Notes: generated from the sequence alone by a model not told the origin. 64,000 bases of DNA from Candidatus Jordarchaeales archaeon (GCA_038889235.1 JAWAHN010000003.1:177703-241702), one strand, 5' to 3'; counted from the first letter of the stretch, positions 34,505-43,300 are shown. Program-made: numbers and translations.

Positions 34505-34520
34505 ACTCGAAAACTTTTTA
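34505..34520 (+). promoter_or_regulatory. Promoter of the first KaiC-like gene
   Basis: ACTCGAAAACTTTTTATC holds a purine-rich BRE and a TTTTTAT TATA-like box. Transcription would begin near 34535, at the base of the hairpin described next. Confidence 0.4.
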
Positions 34521-34533
34521 TCTATCTTTTCTG

Positions 34534-34555
34534 AAGCCTCCTCCCTAGGAGGCTT
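34534..34555 (+). promoter_or_regulatory. Nine-pair hairpin in the KaiC-like gene leader
   Basis: AAGCCTCCT-CCCT-AGGAGGCTT forms a perfect nine-pair stem with a four-base loop. It sits just downstream of the predicted transcription start and about 20 bases before the start codon. AGGAGGCTT is nearly repeated as GGGAGGCTTTT at the real ribosome site (34565-34575). The left arm could therefore pair with either copy and switch ribosome access. Confidence 0.45.
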
Positions 34556-34574
34556 TCTAGGGGAAGGGAGGCTT

Positions 34575-35981
34575 TTGTCTTCTGATATGGTTTCCCTTCC
34601 AGAAGAGATTGTTGAAGCTCTTAGCCGTAGAGGGGGGTTCAGCCTTCTAGTTAAGGGTGATCCAGGATCCGGGAAAACTATTTTCGCGTTAAGTGTTTGC
34701 AATGCTTTCAGCAAATCCTATGAATGCTTCTACGTGACTTCAAGGTCCACGGCTGACGAAATCAAAAGGTATTACCCAATAGTGGAGAAGTTTTTTGACG
34801 AGAGGAGAGTTATAGATGCGACGGAAAGTAAAGCTGAAGTCAAGCTTGAAACCGCCATTTCGCTGAGAATGTATGACAAACCCTCGTTTCTTCAAAGACT
34901 TTACTCCATAATTCACTCCACAATTGGAGCCGAAAAGAGAGCACCACTAGTAGTCGTAGACAGTTTGGAAGCATTAAAGGAGAGCATGAAGCTTGCTAGG
35001 GACGACTCAAGCCTCGAGGACGCATTAATAGACATAGCTAGAGAAACTGAGGGGAAAATTCTTTTCGTTTCGGAGAGCGCGGAGAAATCGTTCTTAGATT
35101 ACTTGGTCGACGGGATTGTAACTCTCAGAAAGGAGGAAGATAACGGTCACTTGTTAAGGTTTATCAAAATAGAGAAGCTGCGCGGCATCAAAGTAGTGCG
35201 GCCTACCTATTTGTTCACTCTTGAGGGAGGAATATTCAACGCTACACGCTTTGAAGCATTCTCTATGACGCAAAAAATCATTCAAAGCAACGAAAAATTT
35301 GAACTAATATACCGTGAGCCAACCATTAAAGGGCGTGTTTCGACAGGAATAAGGCAACTCGATGAGCTAATTGGAGGATACATTAAAGGAAGCCTCAACC
35401 TCATAGAAGTAGCAAAAGGGGTTGGAGAATTTTACGACTACTTTTACCTGCCAACAGTGATAAACCACGTTATCAGTGGAGGAAAAGTGGTTATAATTCC
35501 TCCAGGAGGGCTCTCCGCGTCTTTCATAAGGCACGTCTTAACGAGGATTCTACCTGAAGCCAGCGTTAGGAACAACATCACCATAGTAAAGTACATGTAC
35601 GGGGAAGAGAGCGATACGACTATGCTTAAAGGAAAGAACCTTCTTGAGGACGCCGAATTCTTCTTTAGACAGCTCGGGGAAGAAGGGCTTATCGTGTTTG
35701 GAATGGACACGCTTCAACACGTATACGGACTAGACGAGCTAAAGAGATCCCTTGGACGACTGGTAGCCAGGATTAAGCACGACAAAATAGTTGCAGTTGG
35801 AATAGTTAAGTACGGGCAAGAGATCATAGACCTGCTTAACCACCTAGCCGATACACACCTAATGGTCAAGAATGTTAACGGAAACATAATTGCCTACGGC
35901 ATCATACCGTGCACACCAGCCTTATACCCCCACCTTGCAAAAGGAAGAATCTTGGAGGTAAATCTAACAGCCATAATATGA
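34575..35981 (+). CDS. Two-domain KaiC-like ATPase with a dead second P-loop
   Basis: 468 aa with two RecA/KaiC-like domains. Domain one has Walker A GDPGSGKT at residue 28 and a Walker B-like LVVVDSLEAL. Domain two starts with the KaiC hallmark VSTGIRQLDELIGGYIKGS but the P-loop position reads EVAKGVGEFYDYF, without GKT, so it should not bind ATP in the normal way. Its Walker B site reads LIVFGMDTL. Such proteins act in signalling or regulation in archaea; targets are mostly unknown. TTG 34575 follows GGGAGG; ATG 34587 is an alternative. The next gene is a related protein with both P-loops intact. Confidence 0.8.
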   Translation: MSSDMVSLPEEIVEALSRRGGFSLLVKGDPGSGKTIFALSVCNAFSKSYECFYVTSRSTADEIKRYYPIVEKFFDERRVIDATESKAEVKLETAISLRMYDKPSFLQRLYSIIHSTIGAEKRAPLVVVDSLEALKESMKLARDDSSLEDALIDIARETEGKILFVSESAEKSFLDYLVDGIVTLRKEEDNGHLLRFIKIEKLRGIKVVRPTYLFTLEGGIFNATRFEAFSMTQKIIQSNEKFELIYREPTIKGRVSTGIRQLDELIGGYIKGSLNLIEVAKGVGEFYDYFYLPTVINHVISGGKVVIIPPGGLSASFIRHVLTRILPEASVRNNITIVKYMYGEESDTTMLKGKNLLEDAEFFFRQLGEEGLIVFGMDTLQHVYGLDELKRSLGRLVARIKHDKIVAVGIVKYGQEIIDLLNHLADTHLMVKNVNGNIIAYGIIPCTPALYPHLAKGRILEVNLTAII

Positions 35982-36103
35982 AAATTTCGCAACCAAGAGC
36001 GACTTGCAATCGAAACAACAGTTCAAGTGCACGTCTCCCCCAGCAACATGAAATTAAAGCTGCTGAAAGACTATCATGCAAAAGTGCACCACGTTGACGC
36101 TTC

Positions 36104-36130
36104 AAAGGAGGAGCACAACCTCCTTTTTCT
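36104..36130 (+). terminator. Hairpin plus T-run terminator
   Basis: AAAGGAGG-AGCACAA-CCTCCTTT is an eight-pair stem with a seven-base loop, followed by TTCTTT. The form is that of a bacterial intrinsic terminator, and it would end the first KaiC-like transcript about 120 bases after its stop. Confidence 0.5.
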
Positions 36131-36158
36131 TTCCCTCAATTCTTTATTCTCTATTAAC

Positions 36159-36173
36159 TTTTTTAATATAAAG
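36159..36173 (+). promoter_or_regulatory. Promoter of the second KaiC-like gene
   Basis: TTTTTTAATATAAAG is a strong AT-rich TATA element. Its spacing would place transcription initiation at or very near the GTG at 36194, so the mRNA may be leaderless; no ribosome site is visible before that GTG. Confidence 0.5.
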
Positions 36174-36193
36174 TATAAGGTATATATATTGAA

Positions 36194-37609
36194 GTGCATC
36201 TGAAGTTATTTGTAGTTGAAACGGCTGTTGGGTGGAAGGGGCTCTTGAAGTCTGGTATCAGGGGTCTGGACGATGTGGCGGGTGGTTTTCCGGATAGGGG
36301 GATTGTGGTTATTGCTGGTGGCCCGGGGATAGGTAAGACTGTGATGGCTGCTCAGTTCGTCTATAATGGTGCGGTCATGTTTGGCGATAGGGGGGTTTAC
36401 GTTAGCTTTTCTGAGTCTAAGGAGGAGTTTTACGGTAACATGCTTGCCTTTGGCATGGATTTCGACGAATTGGAGAGGAAGGGGTTGTTTCGCTTTCTCA
36501 GCCTTATGATCTTGGGTGGAAAAAACTCGTTTACGCGGTGTATGGATGAAGTATTTGAGTCTATTGCTGCTATTAAGGCTAAGCGTGTGGTTTTAGATTC
36601 GATAAACGCTGTAACATTCGCGATGAGCGACGAAGAGGCTAGGCGCTTCGCCAATGTTTTGAGGACGCTTATGAAGAACATGGACGCTGTCTGCTTTCTG
36701 GTGTACGAGACTTCGAGTGAAGTTAAGAGCGAGGAGCTTGGGCCCATAGCTTTCGCAGCCGACATGGTTTTACTTTTGAGGTGGAAGGAGGAGGAAGGTG
36801 TGAAGGTGAGGGAGCTCGAGCTATTGAAGACTAGAGGGGCCCCGGTGGAGAAGGCGTCCTACGAGTTTGACGTTGACAGGGAGCATGGTGGAGTATGGGT
36901 GATCGCGCTGCCGAAAAGCATACCCGACGTGGGAAGTGAAGTGGTGTCTACTGGTTTAAACTGGTTTGACAGCGCTGTAGGTGGAGGGTTAAGGCGGGGG
37001 AGCCTCACGCTGATTAAAGGTGAGACAGGGTCAGGCAAAACTTGTCTCAGCGCTCAGATAGCTATCGGTATAGCTAGTGCTGGGAAACGGTGTGTCTACG
37101 TTTCAACTGAGGACGGAGAGAGCGTGGCGAGGATCATTAAGGGATTCAACCCCGACGCGGAGCTGGAGGACGAACGGCTGAATGTGGTGAGCATTGTTCC
37201 AGAGGAGTATGGGGTTCAGAGGATATACAGTTTCTTCGACAATATAGTGCGCAAGAGGAGGCCCGACTTGCTCGTAATAGACAGTTTGACGCCGTTCAAG
37301 CACAGCCTCCCACAGGCGAGACTTTACAAGTTTCTAAGGTTCCTCCAACTTCTGGCAAGGGTTAACGGCTTGATCGTGATAGCTACACTCACCCTCTCAT
37401 TAATAGAGGAGGCCCTTGAAACAGATATTCTAGGACTCTTCGACAACATGCTGATACTGAGAAACATGCCAACGGACGGGGCGCCTCACAGGCTACTGTT
37501 CATAGTTAAGGTGAGGGGGAGCGATCACAGGAAGACACCTATTCGGCTTGAAGTGACAAGCAAGGGGGTAACGTGCGTAAGCGAGGAAAGCCTCATGCCA
37601 GCAATTTAA
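36194..37609 (+). CDS. Two-domain KaiC-family ATPase
   Basis: 471 aa. Both RecA-like domains have intact P-loops: GGPGIGKT at residue 42 and GETGSGKT at residue 276. Each is preceded by the KaiC hallmark (GIRGLDDVAGGFPDRG and GLNWFDSAVGGGLRRGS). Walker B segments are RVVLDSINAV and LLVIDSLTPF. KaiC-like ATPases in archaea act as signal-transduction switches, some controlled by phosphorylation. The upstream paralogue lacks the second P-loop, so the two could assemble into mixed rings with unequal ATPase activity. A clock role is not implied, as no KaiA or KaiB is present. Confidence 0.9.
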   Translation: MHLKLFVVETAVGWKGLLKSGIRGLDDVAGGFPDRGIVVIAGGPGIGKTVMAAQFVYNGAVMFGDRGVYVSFSESKEEFYGNMLAFGMDFDELERKGLFRFLSLMILGGKNSFTRCMDEVFESIAAIKAKRVVLDSINAVTFAMSDEEARRFANVLRTLMKNMDAVCFLVYETSSEVKSEELGPIAFAADMVLLLRWKEEEGVKVRELELLKTRGAPVEKASYEFDVDREHGGVWVIALPKSIPDVGSEVVSTGLNWFDSAVGGGLRRGSLTLIKGETGSGKTCLSAQIAIGIASAGKRCVYVSTEDGESVARIIKGFNPDAELEDERLNVVSIVPEEYGVQRIYSFFDNIVRKRRPDLLVIDSLTPFKHSLPQARLYKFLRFLQLLARVNGLIVIATLTLSLIEEALETDILGLFDNMLILRNMPTDGAPHRLLFIVKVRGSDHRKTPIRLEVTSKGVTCVSEESLMPAI

Positions 37610-37690
37610 GTCTGTGAGTCCTCGTAGGCGAGGAAAGAGTTTTATTAGTTCGAAGATAGCAAGAGTTCTTTTAACGGGGAGTGTTTAGCC

Positions 37691-38917
37691 TTGAGGGCTA
37701 TCGTAGTTGAGTTTAGCCTTCTGAAAGCCGCCCTGACTCTCGTGGGGGCGAAGCTGAGCAAAAGTGCCTATTATGGTCCCCTATCCATAGTTTCCTTCCG
37801 CGACGACTATCCTGAACCGGAGCTGCGAGGGCCTGAATGGGTTAAGGTCAAGAGCGTCTTGTCTGGGATCTGTGGCTCCGATATGCGGCTGATAACGCTC
37901 GCGGAGAGCATGTACCTCTACCCTCTCACATCCTTCCCGCTAGTTCTAGGCCACGAGGTCGTCGGAGTGGTGGAAGAGGTTGGAGAGAAGGTTAGGGGAG
38001 TGGTGGAGGGGGATAGAGTCGTACTGGACGACATTTTGTCGTGTAGGGTTAGAGGGATAGAGGAGCTCTGCCCGTCGTGCCGTGAAGGTAGGTACTCCAT
38101 ATGTTACAACTTCGATAGGGGCAACCTTTCCCCGGGGATGTTTACGGGGTTCTGCCGGGACACCGGCGGCGCCTGGAGCGACTACTTTGTAGCCCACGAG
38201 TTTCAGCTGTTCAAGGTTCCAGAGGGCGTCAGCAACGAAGCGGCAGTATTCACTGAACCGTTTGCCGTATCGCTCCACGCAGCTCTCAAGGCTTTTCCGA
38301 GGGACGACGAGACGGTTGCGGTTGTCGGGTGCGGTGTGATGGGAGTAGGCGTCATAGCGGCGTTGAGAGCCCTAGGCTTCAAGGGAGAGATTATAGGAAT
38401 AGACCTCTACAAGTTTCAGGGAGATATGGCTAAGAGGTTTGGCGCAACGCGGACGATCGTCGCCGAGGAAGGTGGGAGGGTTGTAGAGGACTTGGCTGAG
38501 CTAACCGGCGGCAGGGTCTACTACCCTCCCAGGGAGAAGCCGATGTTTGTGGGTGGTGGCGTGGACATTGTATTCGAGTGTGTTGGGCAGCCTGGAACAG
38601 TGGACGACTCTCTCAGGATAGCGAAGCCTGGTGGAACAGTAGTCCTCGTCGGAACAGCTGGGAAGCTCAACGTGGACTGGGCACCAGTCTTCTCAAAGGA
38701 GATTGTAGTTAAGGGGGTTTTAGGATCGGGGGAGGAGAAGGTTGACGGTAAGAGGAGAGCTTTCGACCTAGCACTCGAGTTCTTCTCTAAGGGTAAAGTC
38801 GACCTTTCCCCGCTACTGACACACAAGTTCCCAATAGAGAAGTGGAAGGAGGCGTTGAAAGTAAACCTCAACAAGAGAAAGTACAAGGCGATAAAGGTGG
38901 CATTCACCTTCCAGTAA
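37691..38917 (+). CDS. Zinc-dependent MDR-family alcohol/sugar dehydrogenase
   Basis: 408 aa. Catalytic zinc ligands are in GICGSD and GHEVVG with Glu in FTEPFA. The structural-zinc loop is C-x8-C-x2-C-x7-C (CRVRGIEELCPSCREGRYSIC), a longer first spacing than the usual C-x2-C. The NAD(P) site is VVGCGVMGVGVIAAL. The long lobe insertion (YNFDRGNLSPGMFTGFCRDTGG) resembles threonine or glucose dehydrogenase relatives rather than simple alcohol dehydrogenases. Substrate is unknown. TTG 37691 is used, behind GGGGAGTG. A TATA-like sequence upstream (GAGTTTTATTAG near 37638) suggests its own promoter. Confidence 0.88.
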   Translation: MRAIVVEFSLLKAALTLVGAKLSKSAYYGPLSIVSFRDDYPEPELRGPEWVKVKSVLSGICGSDMRLITLAESMYLYPLTSFPLVLGHEVVGVVEEVGEKVRGVVEGDRVVLDDILSCRVRGIEELCPSCREGRYSICYNFDRGNLSPGMFTGFCRDTGGAWSDYFVAHEFQLFKVPEGVSNEAAVFTEPFAVSLHAALKAFPRDDETVAVVGCGVMGVGVIAALRALGFKGEIIGIDLYKFQGDMAKRFGATRTIVAEEGGRVVEDLAELTGGRVYYPPREKPMFVGGGVDIVFECVGQPGTVDDSLRIAKPGGTVVLVGTAGKLNVDWAPVFSKEIVVKGVLGSGEEKVDGKRRAFDLALEFFSKGKVDLSPLLTHKFPIEKWKEALKVNLNKRKYKAIKVAFTFQ

Positions 38918-38990
38918 GCATGTAGAAGTAGCCGGGGGCACAAAGACCTCTCTTTTCACTTCATCGTGTCCTCTGGTTTTTCTTGAGCTC

Positions 38991-39008
38991 AAAAATGTAT
39001 TTAAGAGC
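38991..39008 (+). promoter_or_regulatory. Promoter of the ferredoxin-AOR operon
   Basis: CAAAAATGTATTTAAGAG supplies a BRE (CAAAAAT) and TATA box (GTATTTAAG). Transcription would start near 39030, followed by the AAAAGGAGGGGG ribosome site before TTG 39063. Confidence 0.55.
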
Positions 39009-39062
39009 AGTTTGCCACTTCTCTAGGAGACTTTCGAAAGTGATGGAAAAGGAGGGGGTTTA

Positions 39063-39467
39063 TTGGTAAGGCGGCTTTCAGTGGTTGACCCCGAGCGGTG
39101 CGTCGGCTGCCAGATGTGCATGTTCGCATGTACGCGCAGGTTTAGCCTAGGAGGGTTCGGTAGGAGTACGATACTAGTTAAGTCTGTTGGCGGGGTAGAG
39201 CGAGGGTTTGTTGTCGTTGTTTGTAGAGCTTGCGACGAGCCTGCTCCGTGCGTTCGCGTATGCCCTACAGACGCACTGGTCTCTAGAGAGGGGAAGGGAG
39301 TTAAGCTTGTTAGGGATAAGTGCATTGGCTGCGGGAAGTGCGTTGAAGCCTGCCCGATAGGGGCTGTTTTCTGGGATGAGGAGAGTGGGAAGCCAGCTAT
39401 ATGCGTCTACTGCGGGTACTGCGCCGATTACTGTGAGTATGGAGTGATAAAGCTTGAGGAGGTGTAA
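39063..39467 (+). CDS. Polyferredoxin partner of aldehyde ferredoxin oxidoreductase
   Basis: 134 aa with four Cys clusters in order: CVGCQMCMFAC, CRACDEPAPCVRVCP, CIGCGKCVEACP and CVYCGYCADYC. This layout is that of HycB/DmsB-like electron-transfer subunits with up to four [4Fe-4S] clusters. Its ORF is separated from the AOR gene by two bases, so it is almost certainly the dedicated electron acceptor. TTG start behind AAAAGGAGGGGG. Confidence 0.9.
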   Translation: MVRRLSVVDPERCVGCQMCMFACTRRFSLGGFGRSTILVKSVGGVERGFVVVVCRACDEPAPCVRVCPTDALVSREGKGVKLVRDKCIGCGKCVEACPIGAVFWDEESGKPAICVYCGYCADYCEYGVIKLEEV

Positions 39468-39469
39468 GC

Positions 39470-41233
39470 ATGCCGCACAGCGCTTTACCCTCAAAGGTTC
39501 TCTACATAGACCTAACTAGGAGGCGCTTCTGGGTTGAGGACAGAGGCGATCTTTTCGAGGAATACCTTGGAGGGGCTGGGGTAGCAGCACAGCTGCTTAA
39601 GGAGGAGTGCCCTAAAGGGACAGACCCGTTCAGCCCCGACAACCCGATAATATTCGCAGTCGGGCCGCTCACCTGTCTTTTCCCTATGGCGTCTAAAACA
39701 GTCGCAATGTTCAAGTCACCCTTAACAGGAGAGCTTGGGGAGAGCCATGCCGGTGGCAGGAGCGCCATAGCCATAAGGTCGGCTGGCTACGGGGCAATAG
39801 TTATCAAGGGAGCAAGCGACATGCCCATCTATGTTGCAGTGCACGGGAGCAAGGTGTACTTCAGGGATGCTGCAGCGTATTGGGGGATGGAGAGCGCGCT
39901 GACCGTTGGCAGGGTGATAAGGGAGAACGAGCCGGGGAGTGGTGTGAGGTCGATAATGAGGATAGGAAGGGCTGGAGAGAAACTGGTGAGGTACGCCATG
40001 GTCATGACGGAGACATTCAGGCACTTCGGACGCCTAGGCTTGGGTGCGGTTTTCGGAAGCAAGAAGCTGAAGGCACTTGTGGTCTCAGGCAAGAACACCG
40101 TGGAAGTTCCGAACAAGAAGCTCTTCAGGGATGTTTACGACGAGCTCTTCAAGCTCATGGTCGAGTCAGACCTCCTCAAAAAGTACCACGAGATAGGCAC
40201 GCCCATAAACGTGCTCACGCTTAACGCCCTTAAGGGTCTACCGACACGGAACCTTAAGAGCGGCGAGTTTGAAGGAGCAGAAGCTATATCAGGCGAGAAG
40301 CTAGCAGAGGACTTTTTGGGAAGGAGGGTTGCGTGCGCCCACTGCCCGGTCGCGTGCATACACTTAGCAGCCCTAAGGGAACCCTACGAGGAGGAACCAT
40401 ACTTCTACAAGACAACATGGGTGTCATACGACTACGAGCTGACATACGCTCTCGGATCCATGCTCGGCATATCAGACACCGTCGGCTTCCTCAAACTGGT
40501 CGACACCGTGGAGAAGTACGGTTTAGACGCCATGAGCACCGGGGTTTGCCTAGCGTGGGCGACTGAAGCATACGAAAGGAAGCTGATCTCCAAGGAAGAC
40601 CTTAACGGGCTGGAGCCCAAGTGGGGGGACCACGAAACTTACATAAAGATGACCAAGTTGATCGTGACCCAGCCCAACGACTTCTACAAGAGCCTCGCCA
40701 TGGGAGTTGAGGCTGCAGCAACTAAGTACGGGGGGCTGGACTTCGCTCTATCCTTCGGAGGAAACGAGATGCCGGGCTACCACACTGGGCCAGCAGCGCA
40801 CGTAGGCTACCTGACAGGAGCCAGGCACAGCCACCTGGACTCGGCGGGCTACAGCCTAGACGAGAAAACCATTGGAGCGACGCCGAGCCCGGAGAAAATA
40901 GCGGATGAACTTTTCAAGGAGGAGGCATGGCGCCAAGTTCTTTCAAGCCTTGTAGTCTGCTTCTTCGCCCGCAGAGTTTACACGCCGGAAAACACGTCTA
41001 AAGCACTGCGCGCAGCAGGGGTCGAGAGAAGCGTGGAAGAGCTTACCTCGCTGGGAACTAAAATACTAGCAGAGAAGTACGAATTTAAGTTCAGGGAAGG
41101 CTTCAACCCAGAAAACCTCAGGGTGCCCAAGAGGATCTTTGAAACCCCAACCCCGCACGGGAAAATAAGCGAGGAAACAGTGAGGAAAGCAGTACAGTTA
41201 TACGTTGAAAAAGTCAAATCCGTTAAGAAATAG
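39470..41233 (+). CDS. Aldehyde ferredoxin oxidoreductase family enzyme
   Basis: 587 aa. The [4Fe-4S] ligands Cys289, Cys292, Cys296 (CAHCPVAC) and Cys497 (VVCFF) align well with those of the Pyrococcus AOR. The pterin-binding segments GAVFGSKKLKALVV and AGGRSAIAIRSAGYGAI are present. These enzymes use a tungsten (rarely molybdenum) bis-pterin to oxidise aldehydes to acids. The C-terminal ligand region reads GARHSHLDSAGYSLDE, which differs from biochemically typical AOR and suggests one of the less-studied subfamilies, so the substrate is open. The two-base spacing to the polyferredoxin supports a complex. Confidence 0.93.
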   Translation: MPHSALPSKVLYIDLTRRRFWVEDRGDLFEEYLGGAGVAAQLLKEECPKGTDPFSPDNPIIFAVGPLTCLFPMASKTVAMFKSPLTGELGESHAGGRSAIAIRSAGYGAIVIKGASDMPIYVAVHGSKVYFRDAAAYWGMESALTVGRVIRENEPGSGVRSIMRIGRAGEKLVRYAMVMTETFRHFGRLGLGAVFGSKKLKALVVSGKNTVEVPNKKLFRDVYDELFKLMVESDLLKKYHEIGTPINVLTLNALKGLPTRNLKSGEFEGAEAISGEKLAEDFLGRRVACAHCPVACIHLAALREPYEEEPYFYKTTWVSYDYELTYALGSMLGISDTVGFLKLVDTVEKYGLDAMSTGVCLAWATEAYERKLISKEDLNGLEPKWGDHETYIKMTKLIVTQPNDFYKSLAMGVEAAATKYGGLDFALSFGGNEMPGYHTGPAAHVGYLTGARHSHLDSAGYSLDEKTIGATPSPEKIADELFKEEAWRQVLSSLVVCFFARRVYTPENTSKALRAAGVERSVEELTSLGTKILAEKYEFKFREGFNPENLRVPKRIFETPTPHGKISEETVRKAVQLYVEKVKSVKK

Positions 41234-41290
41234 CGTCACATGGTTCAAAGACATGTTGGTAAAGCGGCCGGGAAAATTTAAAGCCAAAAC

Positions 41291-42235
41291 TCACTTTTTC
41301 TGCTTTTTCAGTTTCAGCTCAAACAGTTTATCCGCTAGGAGTGCTATGTACTCGGAGTTCTCAAGCTTTCTCACCCACTCTCGCGGTATTCCCTCCTCTC
41401 CATGGTATGCCCCACTTATCGCTCCAGTCATCGCCCCGATAGTGTCAGTGTCTCCCCCAAGGCTCACAGCGTAGAGCACAGCCTTCCTGAAGCTACCAGT
41501 GTTGGCTGCAAAGCAGTACACTGCCGTCGGAACAGATCTGAAAGCCTCAATGCCGTTACCTAACACAGATACAACTTCCCTCTTATCAGCAGCCCTCTCA
41601 AGAAGGCGAACCGCGTTTCTTAACGCCTCCCTGTAAACCTCCTCCCGCGTGAACGCCTCCAACGTCTCTAGGAAATCTCTAGGGTCGAGGCTTGGAGGTT
41701 TAGCTTTAACGGCAAGAGAAACAGCGTAAGCCTGAACAACCGCGCCCTCGATTCCCAAGGGGTGGGCGTGCGTTATGAGGCTTGACTTCTCAGCGATAAC
41801 TCTCAACTCCTCCGGGTCGTCAAAGTACAGCAGGCCGACTGGCGCCACTCTCATCGCCGCACCGTTACCAAACGATCCCTCACCGCCAAACAGCCTCCTG
41901 CCGGCAACATCCCACCGCTCCCCCCGCTCAATCATCCTGAAAACCATAGGAGGACCCGCACCGTAACCCCTAACAAGACGGTCGAGCTCTGGGTCATAGT
42001 TTTTCACGAAAGTCTTAGCCATATGCTCACCATCGAAGCCTCCAACTTCAATCAGCGACTCGGCAACTCCAATCATCATCTCGGTGTCATCCGTGTATCT
42101 TCCATCGAAATACGGCTCCTCCTCCACCAACAATGGAGGGCCACCCTCGAGGGGACGCCCCACAGCGTCCCCGACACCGGTACCAAGCATACCCCCTCTA
42201 AACTTAGAACGAAGCAAGCCCACATCCAATCTCAA
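41291..42235 (-). CDS. ADP-ribosylglycohydrolase (DraG/ARH family)
   Basis: 314 aa, full length. Magnesium-binding acidic motifs are at both ends: GRYTDDTEMM near residue 45 and GGDTDTIGAMTGAISGAYHG near residue 260. A further acidic/His segment (THAHPLGIEGA) lies in the middle. The enzyme removes ADP-ribose from proteins or other acceptors. No ADP-ribosyltransferase is adjacent, so the substrate is unknown. It ends convergently with AOR. ATG start at 42235. Confidence 0.93.
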   Translation of the reverse strand: MRLDVGLLRSKFRGGMLGTGVGDAVGRPLEGGPPLLVEEEPYFDGRYTDDTEMMIGVAESLIEVGGFDGEHMAKTFVKNYDPELDRLVRGYGAGPPMVFRMIERGERWDVAGRRLFGGEGSFGNGAAMRVAPVGLLYFDDPEELRVIAEKSSLITHAHPLGIEGAVVQAYAVSLAVKAKPPSLDPRDFLETLEAFTREEVYREALRNAVRLLERAADKREVVSVLGNGIEAFRSVPTAVYCFAANTGSFRKAVLYAVSLGGDTDTIGAMTGAISGAYHGEEGIPREWVRKLENSEYIALLADKLFELKLKKQKK

Positions 42236-42433
42236 ACACCGGAAAATAACCCTCCCCCCACTACCTAATTAACCTTCTCTTTTAAATAGGGCAAGGAAGC
42301 ATACGAATCCGAATTGTATCAAAAGTTGTAAAAGTAACGAATAATATTAAGACTTGAAAGAAAAAGCGAAAAATATATATTGTTAGAAAAACGCCATATT
42401 GTCTAAAACTTGTAAAGAACAGGTGGTGTCTGA

Positions 42434-43036
42434 GTGGGGCGGTGGAGGTATAAGCTACTCGGCGTTCTAATGCTCGCTCTGGTGTCCTGTATAGTGGTTT
42501 CAAGTTCTCCGGTTGCCGCTGTAAGCAGCGGTTACACTGGTGACGGCAACAACCTCAACTTGAGTCTCCTGCAGAAGGGCGACATAATAGCAGTCTCGGG
42601 AGTAGTAATGGGTGGACTTCTAGACGTGGTAGTACCGGGACACTTTACTCACGTCGCCATGTACATCGGGAACGGGATGATGATTGAGGCATGGAAGGAT
42701 GGTGTGCGGGTGATCAGTGTTACCGAGGTTTTGAAGGCTAACGATGCTGCAATAGTTAGGGTTAGGACTTCGGACAGCATTAAGCAAGCTGCAGTAAACT
42801 GGGCGCTGACGAAAGTGGGCTACCCATACGACTACATTTGGCTGACGTACGTTGGAGGCAAGCAAGTTTACGGTAACAGCTACTACTGCAGTGAGCTGTG
42901 CTGGGCAGCCTACTTGGCTGTCGGTGGACCAGACATAGACCAGAACCCCGGCTGGTCATGGAAATACGGTTACAATGTTGCGCCACAAGAGATAGTCGAC
43001 GATGGAGACACCTATATAGTGGCATACTCTGCTTAG
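42434..43036 (+). CDS. Secreted permuted papain-like amidase (YiiX/NlpC-P60 superfamily)
   Basis: 200 aa. An N-terminal signal peptide (WRYKLLGVLMLALVSCIVV, cut near ALA-like PVAAVSS) is followed by the catalytic His in FTHVAMYIGNG. The catalytic Cys comes later, in YYCSELCWAAY, so the His-before-Cys order is permuted relative to classical NlpC/P60. Family members hydrolyse peptide or lipid amide/ester bonds. Archaea lack murein, so a different extracellular substrate is likely. The gene is monocistronic; the start GTG 42434 gives the complete signal peptide. The upstream region is AT-rich (ATATATATTG near 42373). Confidence 0.82.
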   Translation: MGRWRYKLLGVLMLALVSCIVVSSSPVAAVSSGYTGDGNNLNLSLLQKGDIIAVSGVVMGGLLDVVVPGHFTHVAMYIGNGMMIEAWKDGVRVISVTEVLKANDAAIVRVRTSDSIKQAAVNWALTKVGYPYDYIWLTYVGGKQVYGNSYYCSELCWAAYLAVGGPDIDQNPGWSWKYGYNVAPQEIVDDGDTYIVAYSA

Positions 43037-43039
43037 GTT

Positions 43040-43075
43040 CTGCTACACTTTCTATTTTCTTCTTTTTTAGTTGAT
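43040..43075 (+). terminator. T-rich terminator after the secreted amidase
   Basis: CACTTTCTATTTTCTTCTTTTTTAG follows the stop at 43034-43036 and provides consecutive T tracts typical of archaeal termination. Confidence 0.5.
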
Positions 43076-43300
43076 TTTAAGGAAAAAGAGGGTTGATTTG
43101 TCTAGAAGGCTTGGCGAAAATTATTAGGGAGGCTTTTTGGTTCCACGTGGAGAGTGAAATTTATTGGTGAATCGTGGATTGGGCGGGGTTGGAGGTGGCT
43201 TGGCTCGGATTTGCTGACTTTTAAGAGTTGGAAGTGTGTTGCCGGTTTGGGGTGGCCGGCCGTGATTCACGTGTTTGAAACGTTTCTAGCGGGAGTGGTT
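43076..43300. other. G/T-rich intergenic segment
   Basis: No gene is supported. The + strand is rich in G and T and poor in C. It lies between the terminator of the amidase gene and the end of the helicase gene on the other strand. Confidence 0.35.

Noticed and set aside
36047-36234. Short + strand frame through the terminator and promoter between the KaiC-like genes
   Set aside because: It spans a convincing hairpin terminator and TATA box, so it is not likely to be translated.
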